Below, piece by piece: positions 26,995-36,239 of a stretch of DNA of 52,114 nucleotides. The position numbers and the translations under genes are program-made. The DNA is from a virus. Numbering within the stretch: position 1 is the stretch's first letter; every line of letters begins with the position of its first letter. The stretch covers positions 1 to 52,114 of IMG/VR virus record IMGVR_UViG_3300017989_000148; one strand, given 5' to 3'. The notes below the pieces were generated by a model. That model saw only the letters and a program-made list of their open reading frames with translations. It did not search any database and was not told where the DNA came from.

Positions 26995-29169
26995 ATGGGT
27001 CTACTCAAAACCTTGGAGCAGGGCCTTGCTGTCGAGAAGGAAAGCCAGATCTGGCCCCATCTAGCCACGTACTACGGCCCGAGCGTTGCGCACACGAGCC
27101 AGTCAAGGGATCTCGTGCAAGCGTATCGGGTCCATCCGTGGATCTATGCGGGCCTTGATGCCATCGGCAAGGCGGCAGCGAGCGTCCCGCTTGTCGCGTT
27201 GAAGATGAAACAGCGCCCGACGCGAACGATCAAGGCATTCAAAGCGCAAGAGCGGCTAGGCTGGGAGAAGCTGCTCGAGAAGTACGCCGAAGACGAGGGC
27301 GCGGAACTCGTTGACCATCCGGCGCTTGGCCTGCTCTACAAACCACTGCCGGGCGAGAACGTGACAAGCCATGACCTGCTCTATGCAGTCGTCATCTACC
27401 TCGGAACGGATGGCAACGCTTTCATCGAGAAGTGCTATCCATCGGAGAACGCGAAGGAGCCCAACGGCCTATGGCCGTTCATCGACCCGCGGAGCGTGTA
27501 TGTCATGCCGGGAGAGGAGCGGCTCGTCAAGGGCTACGTGTGGCGCAAGTCTACGGGCTACGTGGCGTTTGAAGCGGATCAGTTCATCCACTTCAAGACG
27601 TTCAACCCGGAGAATCCGTACTACGGGCTATCGCCGACGGAAGTGCTGAAGCAGAGCCTCATTGCGGATGTGCGGGCGATGGACTGGAACCGGATGTTCT
27701 TCGAGAACTCGGCGATTCCTAGCGGCTACCTGACGACTGAGAAGCACCTAGAGAAGCCGAACGCGAAGATGATCCGAGAGCTTTGGGAAGAGCAGCACAT
27801 GGGGCGCCAGCGGTCGCATCGGACGGCGGTCCTCGCGGATGGAACGAAGTATGAGTATCTCGACCGCTCGCACAAGGACATGGAGTTTCTCAGCCTCCGT
27901 GAGTGGACGCGCGATGAGGTGCTCGCCGTGCTGGGTGTGCCGCCGATTCTGGTCGGACTGCGCGAGGGAGCGAACAAGGCGATCTCCCAGACTGAGCGGC
28001 GGATGTTCTGGGAGAACACGGTCCTGCCGTGGTGTGACAAGATCGAGGCAGTGCTAGATCACGCGCTAGTCCCCGAGGAGAACATCCGGTTGATGTTCGA
28101 TGTGTCAGCAATCGAGGCACTGCAAGAGGACGTCGAGCGCAAGGCGCGGATCTGGCGCATTCGCAAGGACCTCCCGAACAAGATCGATGAGATCCGGGTA
28201 GCGTGGGATCAAGAGCCGATCGGAGGCGTCCTCGGCGAGACGGTGCTGATTCCGCGCACGTTCGTGGCGATGGACCCACAGGGGAACACCGTTGACCTCA
28301 TGGACAACAGCGGGAATGAAGTCCGCACGCTCGGAACGGGTAGACGCGTTGTAAAGGACGTAGCAGACGACATCGGTGCACTGATGCCTCCGCCTGAGAC
28401 GGCAGTACTCGAAGAGGTCTGCGAGGAGTACATGCCCGACATCGCAGTGTCGGGCGCAGGGCGCGGCGTGGACATCGTGACGGGGCTTGGGGTGACGGTT
28501 CCGCCTGACTGGGAGCAGGTGTTCAACTTCCAGGACGAGATTCAGCGATGGCTTGATTCAGAACTGGGCGAGCGCGTTGCGGACATGGATGGATGGACGC
28601 GGACACGCGGGGCACGCGTCATTCGCGAAGGCATAGATCAGGGCAAAGGCGCGAGGGCCATCGCGGCGGATCTCCGGCGTGAGTTTAGGGACATGAGCCG
28701 TACTCGTGCGCTGACCATCGCGCGCACAGAAGGCGGCAAGGCAGTGAGCTTCGGGCAGCACAAGCTCTATTCGGACGTGAAGGTAGAGCAGCATTGGTGG
28801 CAGGCGACGTTGTTCCATACGCGTACTTCTCACATCCGGGCGCACGATGCCTATTCCAAGGGCAATGCGATTCCGATTGACGATCCGTTTGAGTTCATGG
28901 GCATGGACGGCGGGACTGTCGCGACGCTTGCCCCGCGAATGACGGGAATCGGCGCGGAGGACATCAACTGCTACTGTGAAGAGATCCCACATATGCCGGG
29001 GAGGAAGGGGTTTACCACATACAAGGCGCTCGGCGTGCTGGGCTTCGAGGACTGGATGAAGGGCCTAGAGCAGGGAGACGAGTTCAAGCGATTCCAGGGC
29101 GCTCTGGCGGCCTACTTCGAGCACGAGGCCGAGCGGTACGTCGAGCACCTGATGCAGATATACGGATAG
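26995..29169 (+). CDS. Portal protein fused to a MuF-like head protein
   Basis: 724 residues. Residues 30-430 match HK97-type portals (YRVHPWIYAGLDAIGKAAAS, then LLYKPLPGENVT, and the clip region WTRDEVLAVLGVPP near 310). Residues 505-680 match the Mu gpF / SPP1 gp7 head-morphogenesis family (ARTEGGKAVSFGQ, HWWQATLFHTRTSH, INCYCEEIP). Portals form the twelve-fold DNA channel; MuF proteins enter the head and are often cargo with a C-terminal enzyme, which here is absent. The fusion means every head contains portal-linked MuF. The ATG directly follows the decamer. Confidence 0.9.
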   Translation: MGLLKTLEQGLAVEKESQIWPHLATYYGPSVAHTSQSRDLVQAYRVHPWIYAGLDAIGKAAASVPLVALKMKQRPTRTIKAFKAQERLGWEKLLEKYAEDEGAELVDHPALGLLYKPLPGENVTSHDLLYAVVIYLGTDGNAFIEKCYPSENAKEPNGLWPFIDPRSVYVMPGEERLVKGYVWRKSTGYVAFEADQFIHFKTFNPENPYYGLSPTEVLKQSLIADVRAMDWNRMFFENSAIPSGYLTTEKHLEKPNAKMIRELWEEQHMGRQRSHRTAVLADGTKYEYLDRSHKDMEFLSLREWTRDEVLAVLGVPPILVGLREGANKAISQTERRMFWENTVLPWCDKIEAVLDHALVPEENIRLMFDVSAIEALQEDVERKARIWRIRKDLPNKIDEIRVAWDQEPIGGVLGETVLIPRTFVAMDPQGNTVDLMDNSGNEVRTLGTGRRVVKDVADDIGALMPPPETAVLEEVCEEYMPDIAVSGAGRGVDIVTGLGVTVPPDWEQVFNFQDEIQRWLDSELGERVADMDGWTRTRGARVIREGIDQGKGARAIAADLRREFRDMSRTRALTIARTEGGKAVSFGQHKLYSDVKVEQHWWQATLFHTRTSHIRAHDAYSKGNAIPIDDPFEFMGMDGGTVATLAPRMTGIGAEDINCYCEEIPHMPGRKGFTTYKALGVLGFEDWMKGLEQGDEFKRFQGALAAYFEHEAERYVEHLMQIYG

Positions 29170-29198
29170 CGGTCAGGCGAAACATGGGGGTGAAAGAG

Positions 29199-31253
29199 AT
29201 GAAGAGAGCACTTGTCCTCGCGCTGGGAGTAGTCTTGCTGGCGGCGGCGTCTTCGTTTGCCATCAGTACTTCGGACTATCACATCTGGCGCGTGGCACCA
29301 GACGGGTCTACCTGCATCTGGGGCATTACGAGCACGGGGCGGATGGACCTAGTAGGCGGGGCGCAACTTGACAACACAACGGCGAGCACGCTGACGATCA
29401 CAGAGACGAACATCAGCCTAGTCGGCGTGGTGTCGTTCACTGGGGCATCAGCATTCTACGGATCGAGCCAGACGTTCGGCTATGATTCCGGGGCATACAT
29501 CAGGTTCGCAGTATCGGACACAACTGGCGTGCTGGCGATTACGCACGCTGGGAGTGCGCCGGCGACCTCATGGACGAACGGAACATCACTGAGCTTCTAC
29601 ACGCCGAGCTACACGATTGGCTACGACGCTGGGGCGTACCTGAAGTTCGCGGTGACAGACACGACCGGCGTTCTGGCGATCACTCAGGCTGGATCAGGCG
29701 AGGCGACTACGTGGACGAATGACACGTCGCTCGCATTCTACACACCGTCCTACTACGTCGGCTACGACGCTGACTCGTGGATGAAGATCTCAGTTGCTGA
29801 TACGACCGGCAATGTGACGATCACGCAGACGGGTTCGAGCAAGGCGCTTACCTGGACGGCTGGTGGTGGGTTCGATTTCGTTGGGGCGGCCGCACTGGAC
29901 GCAACGACTGTCACGTCCCTTACAGACGGCACGGCTACGTTGACCAGCGGCGACTTGACGGGGCTGACAAGCCTGGGGATTACAGGCGATACCACTCAGA
30001 CAGGGTCGGTCACCTTGATCGGTGCAGGCGGCGACCTGACCGTCGGGGACGATGCCGATGTCACGGGCGATCTTGACGTGGACGGGATAACCAATCTTGA
30101 CGTGGTTGACATCGATGACGCGGTGAACATCGCGGGGGCTCTGACGCATGTTGGGGCAGTCTATCGAACAGGCAATACATCGCAGACTGGGTCGATCACG
30201 CTTCTAGGCACTGGCGGGGACCTCACGGTAGCAGACGATGCGTCCATCCAGGACCTGACGGTGACGACTACGGCCACCTTTGCCGGCGCAACGATTGCGA
30301 ATCTTGGTTCGGTCACTACAGCGGACATCAACGGCGGGACGGTCGACGGCGCGACAATCGGCGCAGGATCTGCCGGGGCTGGCACGTTCACAACGATGAC
30401 CTGCCAGACGGGCAGCATCACCTACGCAACGATTGGCGGCGGCTACGGCGCGACGGGAGTCACGGTGTCGGCGGCTGGCGTGATTCAGGCTAACGGGGCG
30501 ATCACGACAGACGGATCCCTGACGGCCGACAGTGCAGCGATCGGCGGTGGCTACGGCTCGACCGGCGTCTCGCTTTCCACGGCAGGTGTCATCCAAGCAA
30601 ACGGCGCGATCACGAGCGACGGCGCGGTTACTGGTGGTTCTCTGACTGACGGTACTGCGACGGTCACCGGTGGGAACATCTCATCGACGGCCGGGACGAT
30701 CTCGCTGACGACCAACTCGCTTGACGAACGGTTCATGGTGTTCGGCATTGGCTACAACACCGATGCGCAGACGCCGTCGGTGAATGGCCTTGAGGTGCTC
30801 GGCGGCGGTATGCCACTGACTTGTGCTGGCCTTGACGGTGGCGCGGCTTCTGTCGGATCTACTGAGGGCTACGTGTCGATTGGCGATGCGGCGGACTACT
30901 GTCGATTCGCAATCCCGCTGCCTCCGCTGTGGCTCGACAACGGGCAGACCGGCTCGCTGGTTCTCCAGTTCAACGTCCACGAGCAAACCAACGAGGAATG
31001 CAACATGGACGTGCGGCTGTTCGAGTACGGCAACACCACGGCGATCCTTACCGACACGCTGGCTGTTCCCGATACCACGGCGCGAGGGTGGGCCAGCCTT
31101 GTGACCAACAGCACGGGCATTGGCCAGGATACGGACCTCACCGGCGACGATACCTACCTGATCGTCGAGCTGACCTCTACGGCGGACACGGATGACTTCT
31201 ACCTCTACGGAGTGCGTTGGAACTACGACGTAGGCGTGGTGAACACGCAGTAG
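29199..31253 (+). CDS. Long beta-repeat protein with a signal peptide
   Basis: 684 residues from the ATG at 29199 behind GGGGGTGA; an ATG at 29184 would place extra charged residues before the signal. MKRALVLALGVVLLAAASSF is a Sec signal, cut near residue 21. The mature part has about three copies of a 43-residue unit (near 85-215, such as SDTTGVLAITHAGSAPAT), then Gly/Thr/Asp-rich repeats with TGSVTLIGAGGDLTV and GVIQANGAITTDG. The end is a jelly-roll-like domain near 565-684. The sequence looks like a fibre. A Sec signal on a gene between portal and protease is unexpected. Confidence 0.65.
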   Translation: MKRALVLALGVVLLAAASSFAISTSDYHIWRVAPDGSTCIWGITSTGRMDLVGGAQLDNTTASTLTITETNISLVGVVSFTGASAFYGSSQTFGYDSGAYIRFAVSDTTGVLAITHAGSAPATSWTNGTSLSFYTPSYTIGYDAGAYLKFAVTDTTGVLAITQAGSGEATTWTNDTSLAFYTPSYYVGYDADSWMKISVADTTGNVTITQTGSSKALTWTAGGGFDFVGAAALDATTVTSLTDGTATLTSGDLTGLTSLGITGDTTQTGSVTLIGAGGDLTVGDDADVTGDLDVDGITNLDVVDIDDAVNIAGALTHVGAVYRTGNTSQTGSITLLGTGGDLTVADDASIQDLTVTTTATFAGATIANLGSVTTADINGGTVDGATIGAGSAGAGTFTTMTCQTGSITYATIGGGYGATGVTVSAAGVIQANGAITTDGSLTADSAAIGGGYGSTGVSLSTAGVIQANGAITSDGAVTGGSLTDGTATVTGGNISSTAGTISLTTNSLDERFMVFGIGYNTDAQTPSVNGLEVLGGGMPLTCAGLDGGAASVGSTEGYVSIGDAADYCRFAIPLPPLWLDNGQTGSLVLQFNVHEQTNEECNMDVRLFEYGNTTAILTDTLAVPDTTARGWASLVTNSTGIGQDTDLTGDDTYLIVELTSTADTDDFYLYGVRWNYDVGVVNTQ

Positions 31254-31255
31254 CC

Positions 31256-31393
31256 ATGAAGCTTAAGTGCGAGCAGTGCGGAATGGTCGTGAAATCGTGG
31301 GCGCGTGAGTGTCCCCGCTGCGGCGGGCGGCTCGTGCGATCCAAGGCGGTCAAGCGGAAGGGGGGACCATGCGCATCACCGAAGTCAGGGTGA
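31256..31393 (+). CDS. Small zinc-ribbon protein
   Basis: 45 residues; CEQCGMVV and CPRCGGRL are two CxxC pairs of a compact zinc ribbon. The gene fills the gap before the protease and overlaps its start by 25 nt. A degenerate decamer (GCGGTCAAGC at 31346) lies inside it. Confidence 0.5.
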   Translation: MKLKCEQCGMVVKSWARECPRCGGRLVRSKAVKRKGGPCASPKSG

Positions 31394-32796
31394 AGGGCGA
31401 AGCCGAGCATCAGGTGGTCCCCCGCGAAGAGCTCGGGCGCTTGCTTGAGGCTGGGCAGGTTGACGGCGTGTTCAAGTATGGGCTGGCTGCACGGGATGAG
31501 CCGCAAGGCGAAGTGAAGGCGGTTCACACGCTGGACTACGCCGGGCTGAAATCCGATCGGCCCACAGCGTCGAGCGTCATCACTTCGGCCAATGTCGATC
31601 GTGATGGCGACGTGGTACAGACAGGCGGGATGCTCGTCGAGCACTACCTGAAGAATCCGGTTGTGCTACCGATGCACATGCACGACTTCCCTGTCGGATT
31701 GGCCGAGAAGCTGAAGGTCCTCAAGAACTCAGCATGGGCGCAGTGGCAGTGGCTCGTTGACCTGCCGGATTCCCTCGCAGCCAAGTATCAGGCGTGGTGG
31801 GATGCGAATGCGATCAATGCCACGTCGATCGGCTTCCTTCCGATCAAGTGGGGGCCGACGAAGGAAGGATACGAGGGCTGGGTCTACGAAGAGTGGGAGC
31901 TGCTCGAGTTCTCGCCTGTAGTCATCCCGAGCAACCGAGATGCCGTGCGATCGCTTGAGGCGTTCGGCGAGATGGTGATGGCCGGCCCGAGTCCGGTCAT
32001 GAAGTCGCTGTGGGTTGCTGGTGAGTCTCAGGGGCGGCCGAAGCAGGTGGCAGTGCCGTCGACGACCTTCAAGGACGAGCGCGGCAACACGGTCACGATC
32101 ACGATTGGGGAGAACCTGGTCAAGATCGAGGACGAGCCCGGTGATGACGGTATGTCTGCGACCGCAGACAAGGGCGTTATCACCTACGCCCGAGCCCATC
32201 CTGACGGCACGCCGAAGGCCGATCCCGGCACTGAGTGGGACAACGGCAAGGAGCGCGCGCCTGCGGACATCGACGATCTCAAGGTCATGTGTGCGTGGGT
32301 TGACTCGGAGGAGCCGGACAACAAGGGCTCGTACAAGTTCGCTCACCATCATCAGGACGGCAAGGCGGTCAACAAGCGGGCGTGCTCGGCGGCGATCGGT
32401 GTGCTCAACGGCGGTCGTGGCGGGACGAACATCCCCGAGGGAGATCGGAAGGGTGTATACGCGCACGTGCGCAAACACCTGGTCGATGACTTCGGGGTTG
32501 ATCCCGATGACGTGCCCGAGCTGAAAGACGCAAAGGGCCTCGCATCCTTGGATGAGATCCGCCTGGCTCATGTAGCAGGCGCGCTCACGGCGGACGAAGC
32601 CTATGAAGAGATAGAAGGATTGGTCGCTGGCCTGGAGATCGAACTCCGGTCGGCGGTAGAGGCGGAAGCGAAGGCAATAGAGGCCGCCGAAATGTGGCGC
32701 GGTAGAGCACGCGAGCTGGCGGCGAAGGTGATCCGATCGAAAGGCGGTCAGGCCTTTGGGGGTGAAAGAGATGGACCAAGAGCAGTTGACGACTGA
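31369..32796 (+). CDS. Prohead protease
   Basis: 475 residues. Residues 60-210 form the HK97-type prohead serine protease: the histidine segment LPMHMHDFPVGLAEK (about 104-118), and TSIGFLP (about 150-156) with the Ser. The middle (265-380) carries YKFAHHHQDGKAVNKRAC and YAHVRKHLVDDFG, a domain seen in several phage proteases, and the C-terminal part (420-475) is a helical scaffold-like tail. It matures the head by cleaving scaffold and capsid delta domains. GGGGGACC precedes the ATG. It overlaps the major capsid gene by 26 nt. Confidence 0.85.
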   Translation: MRITEVRVKGEAEHQVVPREELGRLLEAGQVDGVFKYGLAARDEPQGEVKAVHTLDYAGLKSDRPTASSVITSANVDRDGDVVQTGGMLVEHYLKNPVVLPMHMHDFPVGLAEKLKVLKNSAWAQWQWLVDLPDSLAAKYQAWWDANAINATSIGFLPIKWGPTKEGYEGWVYEEWELLEFSPVVIPSNRDAVRSLEAFGEMVMAGPSPVMKSLWVAGESQGRPKQVAVPSTTFKDERGNTVTITIGENLVKIEDEPGDDGMSATADKGVITYARAHPDGTPKADPGTEWDNGKERAPADIDDLKVMCAWVDSEEPDNKGSYKFAHHHQDGKAVNKRACSAAIGVLNGGRGGTNIPEGDRKGVYAHVRKHLVDDFGVDPDDVPELKDAKGLASLDEIRLAHVAGALTADEAYEEIEGLVAGLEIELRSAVEAEAKAIEAAEMWRGRARELAAKVIRSKGGQAFGGERDGPRAVDD

Positions 32797-33991
32797 GCTG
32801 ACAGAAGAGCAGCTCGATGCGCTTGCCGTCCAGGTCGCCAGCAAGCTACTGGATAGCGGGGCGGATAGCGCAGAGACGGAGGACGGGAAGACCGTCCAGA
32901 GGGCGGATTCAATTCCGGCGCAGGTGAAGGCGGTCGATCCTGCGCAGGCGGGTGAGAAGCAGCCGGAGCAGAAGTTCGCGGCACCAGCAGTTCATCCGCA
33001 GCCGGAGCGCAAGCTGGAATCGTTCAGCATCGCGGCGGCGATTCGCGGGAAGATCTACGGTGATTGGCGTGGAGCGGAACTTGAGCGCGAATGGTGCCGG
33101 GCGAATCCTTCTTATGGCGTAGAGAAGGCAACGCTAGATTCGGCCGATGATCTGTACGGTGGGTTCCTTGTCCCGAGCGTGACGGCAAGCGGCATCATCT
33201 CGATGGTCAAGGCGAAGGCGCAGTTCTACGCTGCGGGCGCGACGGTCATCCAGAACGCGCCGTACCACTTCATGCTGAACACTCAGGAGTCGGCGTCTAG
33301 TGGCTACTGGATTGGGATGGAGGCACAGCCGGGTGCGATCACCGCGTCCGATCTGACATTCGGTCAAGTCGAGATGCGACTGCGCCGATGTGCTGGGCGT
33401 GTCGTGATCGACGAGGACCTGCTTCGGGCGTCGAACGAGGCGGTTGAGTCGTTGGTTCGGCAGGATCTGGCTGAGCAAATTGCACTGGCAGAGGACGCAG
33501 CTTTCTACGATGGCACGGGCGGTACGCAGCCGCTTGGTCTTCTGAACTGGCCGGGTATCTCGTCCTACACGACGGACAACTCGGGCAGCAAGATCACCGG
33601 CGATTTGCTGCTGACGCGCAAGGCGAACATCGAAGGCCGCAACGGCGATTACAGCGGGTGGATGACGCATCCGACGCAGATAGATCTGATCCGCAAGCTG
33701 AAGACAGGCGATTCCGAGTACATCTTGATCCCGAGCTTCTGGGAAGGCGAGAAGAAGATGATTCTTGGGATGAACTACTACGCCTCGACGCAGTACGACA
33801 ACGACAAGATCATCCTCGGGAACTTCAGCGATTGTGTGATTGCCGAGGGTGGCGGAATCGAGATTCGGGTGCTGAAGGACGGCTCCTACGGCGAGAAGCT
33901 CCAGCACGGCATCATTGGCGTGCATCGGGTGGACTTCGCGCTTCGCCGGACAGTCAACTTCGACATCATCTCGAATCTGGCGACTTCGTAG
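32771..33991 (+). CDS. Major capsid protein, HK97 fold
   Basis: 406 residues. An N-terminal helical, charged part (1-95) is a likely delta domain, removed by the upstream protease. From about residue 110 (DSADDLYGGFLVPSVTASGI) the sequence matches HK97 gp5-type capsids, with the E-loop and P-domain (ALAEDAAFYDGTGGTQPLGL near 238-257) and the C-terminal RVDFALRRTVNFDI. It builds the icosahedral head. GGGGGTGAAAGAG precedes the ATG at 32771; a TTG at 32756 would give the prefix MGVKE, as at 29184. Confidence 0.9.
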   Translation: MDQEQLTTELTEEQLDALAVQVASKLLDSGADSAETEDGKTVQRADSIPAQVKAVDPAQAGEKQPEQKFAAPAVHPQPERKLESFSIAAAIRGKIYGDWRGAELEREWCRANPSYGVEKATLDSADDLYGGFLVPSVTASGIISMVKAKAQFYAAGATVIQNAPYHFMLNTQESASSGYWIGMEAQPGAITASDLTFGQVEMRLRRCAGRVVIDEDLLRASNEAVESLVRQDLAEQIALAEDAAFYDGTGGTQPLGLLNWPGISSYTTDNSGSKITGDLLLTRKANIEGRNGDYSGWMTHPTQIDLIRKLKTGDSEYILIPSFWEGEKKMILGMNYYASTQYDNDKIILGNFSDCVIAEGGGIEIRVLKDGSYGEKLQHGIIGVHRVDFALRRTVNFDIISNLATS

Positions 33992-34005
33992 GGGAGGTGA
34001 CATAG

Positions 34006-34398
34006 ATGCCCCGAATGAGCTTTGACGACAACTTCTACACTCGGGAACTGTTCCGGGCGAAGACCTACACGGACACGGGCGGAGCGAAAGAGCAGACGAC
34101 CGGCTGGACATCGATTGACAACTGCCGTGATGGCGGACTCATTATCGACGTTTCGGGCCTGAGCTCTGAGACGTTGACGGTACAACTTCTGACGGCAAAG
34201 GACACGAGCGGCACGAGTTCGACGGATGCCCTGTCTTCGGACCAGGCGATCACGACTGACGGCGTGCATACCTACGAGCTGCAGGATCTCTACCCCTACG
34301 TAGCGCTCCAGTACGACATGGGGGCGGCGGAGGCTTGCGACTTCGCGGCGGTGCTAGTTGGCTTCAACCGGCCCGTGAGGCCGAACACGGCGAGCTAG
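34006..34398 (+). CDS. Head-decoration-type protein, uncharacterised
   Basis: 130 residues directly after the capsid gene behind GGGAGGTGA. Beta-rich with many Thr and Ser, and no hydrophobic helix. Genes in this position are often decoration proteins or connector adaptors, but no family is certain. Confidence 0.55.
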   Translation: MPRMSFDDNFYTRELFRAKTYTDTGGAKEQTTGWTSIDNCRDGGLIIDVSGLSSETLTVQLLTAKDTSGTSSTDALSSDQAITTDGVHTYELQDLYPYVALQYDMGAAEACDFAAVLVGFNRPVRPNTAS

Positions 34399-34400
34399 TC

Positions 34401-35039
34401 ATGGCCTGGCCTACGGCGAGCGACGTAGCAACGCGGGCAGGGGCGACCCTGTCGAGCGCCGAGTGGACGACTACAGCGGCAGTATCGTCGCTGCTGACGA
34501 ATGCGAAGGCGCTCGCAGCGGCCCATTGCGGCCGCGATCCGCGCTACGGCTTTGACGAGGCCAGCGTGACAGAGAAGCTAGACGGGGGGTGTTTGACCAT
34601 CCCGGTCATCCACCCCCCAATCCAGGGGTCAGCAACGGTCGTGTGGGATACGGACACGCTGAGTGAGTCAAACGAGGAGTTCTACGCCTACGATGACTAC
34701 ATCCGGATCGTCGAATCGGACAAGGACGACCTAGAGCCAGCGACCGTGCGGCCGAGATACCGGAAGTATGTGACGCTGACCTACACGGGTGGGTTCTCGG
34801 ATTCGACATCCGGCGCCCGGGCGATCCCGACGGAGTTGAAGGACGTCGTGTTGGAGATGGCGACGCGGGCGTTGATGAAGATCGACCAGCAATACCGCCA
34901 GGATGGGAACCCAAAGAAGCTGCAAGTCGGTGAGTACAACGTGACGTGGAAGGAAGACGACGTGCTCTTCTCTGACCTGTTGCGGCGGCTCGACCGGCTC
35001 GGCGGGTCGGTGAACGTATTCGCGGGGGCCATCGCGTGA
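34401..35039 (+). CDS. Head-tail connector adaptor
   Basis: 212 residues. An alpha-helical start (PTASDVATRAGATLSSAEW) and a long beta-rich middle, then helices ELKDVVLEMATRALMKI and FSDLLRRLDRLGG, correspond to the gp6-type adaptors that dock under the portal. It follows the capsid genes and its stop overlaps the next GTG. Family assignment is by layout and position. Confidence 0.65.
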   Translation: MAWPTASDVATRAGATLSSAEWTTTAAVSSLLTNAKALAAAHCGRDPRYGFDEASVTEKLDGGCLTIPVIHPPIQGSATVVWDTDTLSESNEEFYAYDDYIRIVESDKDDLEPATVRPRYRKYVTLTYTGGFSDSTSGARAIPTELKDVVLEMATRALMKIDQQYRQDGNPKKLQVGEYNVTWKEDDVLFSDLLRRLDRLGGSVNVFAGAIA

Positions 35040-35368
35040 GTTGGCTGAATCAGGTCTGCGACCTCTACCGAAACGTTGAGGTCGAGGGCAGCTTCGGAGT
35101 GACCGATTCACTAACGCTCTCAGCGGCGGATGTGAAGTGCCGGGTGCTCTCGGGGTCCTACTTCCGAAGAGAGCGGCTGGAGATTGAGGCGGGCGGGGAA
35201 GCGGAAGTGGCGACACACACGTTTCTGTTCCGCCCAAGCGAGACGATCGACGAGGGCTATTACGTGTCCTACGGGTCGAGTTTGTACAAGGTGCTGAGTG
35301 TGGTGAATCCTGACGAGACGGGGCATCACCTTGAGGTCCACACGGTGCATGTGAGGGGGCTGACGTGA
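35036..35368 (+). CDS. Head closure (stopper) protein
   Basis: 110 residues from a GTG. The beta-barrel pattern RVLSGSYFRRERLEIEAGGE and YYVSYGSSLYKVLSVVNPDE fits the gp16/stopper class of head completion proteins. Coupled on both sides by GTGA, inside the connector cluster. Confidence 0.6.
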   Translation: MSWLNQVCDLYRNVEVEGSFGVTDSLTLSAADVKCRVLSGSYFRRERLEIEAGGEAEVATHTFLFRPSETIDEGYYVSYGSSLYKVLSVVNPDETGHHLEVHTVHVRGLT

Positions 35369-35787
35369 GTGTAACGATCAACACGAAGGCCTTCGAGAGA
35401 ATGGCCCGGGACGCTGTGATGGAGAAGCTGCGCGATTGCTGTGTCCTGGCTGTTGCGACAGCCAAGGAAAACATGGAACGCACGGGAGAACCGTCGAAGG
35501 CATATGAGTACCCGCATGTAGATACCGCGACACTGAAAGGGCGCATCACGTTCAAACTAGATGGGAACCGCCTTACGGGATATTGGGGTGTTCTTAGCAT
35601 GACGGCTGGCGGAAAGAAGCTCATCTATGCGAAGCATCTGGAAACAGGGACCGAAAACATGGACCCGCGCCCATGGATCACGCTGACAAAGGATGAATGC
35701 TGGGATCGCTGGCAGAAGATCCTTGGTGTGGACCTGAAGTACACCCAAGGACGGACAGGCGGTGCATTCTTTGGGGGCGAGGAGTGA
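35365..35787 (+). CDS. HK97 gp10-like tail completion protein
   Basis: 140 residues, GTG start. ARDAVMEKLRDCCVLAVATA at the start and a C-terminal HLETGTENMDPRPWI, the typical signature of the gp10 family (YAxxxExGT.xxxxRPF). These proteins bridge the neck and tail. Confidence 0.75.
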   Translation: MSVTINTKAFERMARDAVMEKLRDCCVLAVATAKENMERTGEPSKAYEYPHVDTATLKGRITFKLDGNRLTGYWGVLSMTAGGKKLIYAKHLETGTENMDPRPWITLTKDECWDRWQKILGVDLKYTQGRTGGAFFGGEE

Positions 35788-36221
35788 TGGGCTGGCAGGC
35801 GCAGCTTGCATGGCACGTCAAGAATACGCTGGCCACGGACTCCGCAACGTCGGCGCTGGTGGCAGATGGGAGTCTGAGCGGCGTGTACCTGCGCGGCGAG
35901 ATACCAGACAGCCCGAGCTATCCGTACATCGTGATCGACTGCCCACTGTCGAATCGCGAGGACTACTTGATCGGCGTGACGGGCAACAGCGCCGTAGCAG
36001 TGCGGTTCCCGAGCTTGCAGGTGAGTTGGTTCGCGGCGACCTACGCGAGCTACTTGGCGGTAGGCGAGGCGGTAGAGGGCGCACTAGACGGCGCGGAGTT
36101 GACGCTGGCAGGTGTGAGCAAGGTCCGGCTAGACGGGCTACTTGGGCCGGCGCATGAGTTCCACGACATCAAGGGCGCGGGGTATCACCAGGGGTTCAAG
36201 CGATACAAGACGGTGATCTAG
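35787..36221 (+). CDS. Tail terminator-like protein
   Basis: 144 residues. LRGEIPDSPSYPYIVIDC followed by a beta/alpha pattern (LQVSWFAATYASYLAVGEAV) resembles the DUF3168-type tail terminators, which end the tail tube. The start overlaps the previous stop (TGATG). The order connector, stopper, gp10, terminator is the standard one. Confidence 0.65.
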   Translation: MGWQAQLAWHVKNTLATDSATSALVADGSLSGVYLRGEIPDSPSYPYIVIDCPLSNREDYLIGVTGNSAVAVRFPSLQVSWFAATYASYLAVGEAVEGALDGAELTLAGVSKVRLDGLLGPAHEFHDIKGAGYHQGFKRYKTVI

Positions 36222-36239
36222 GAGAAAGGCGGTCAGGCC

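Noticed and set aside
31729-32844. A 371-codon - strand ORF opposite the protease
   Set aside because: Shadow of the protease and capsid start; no SD or fold signature.
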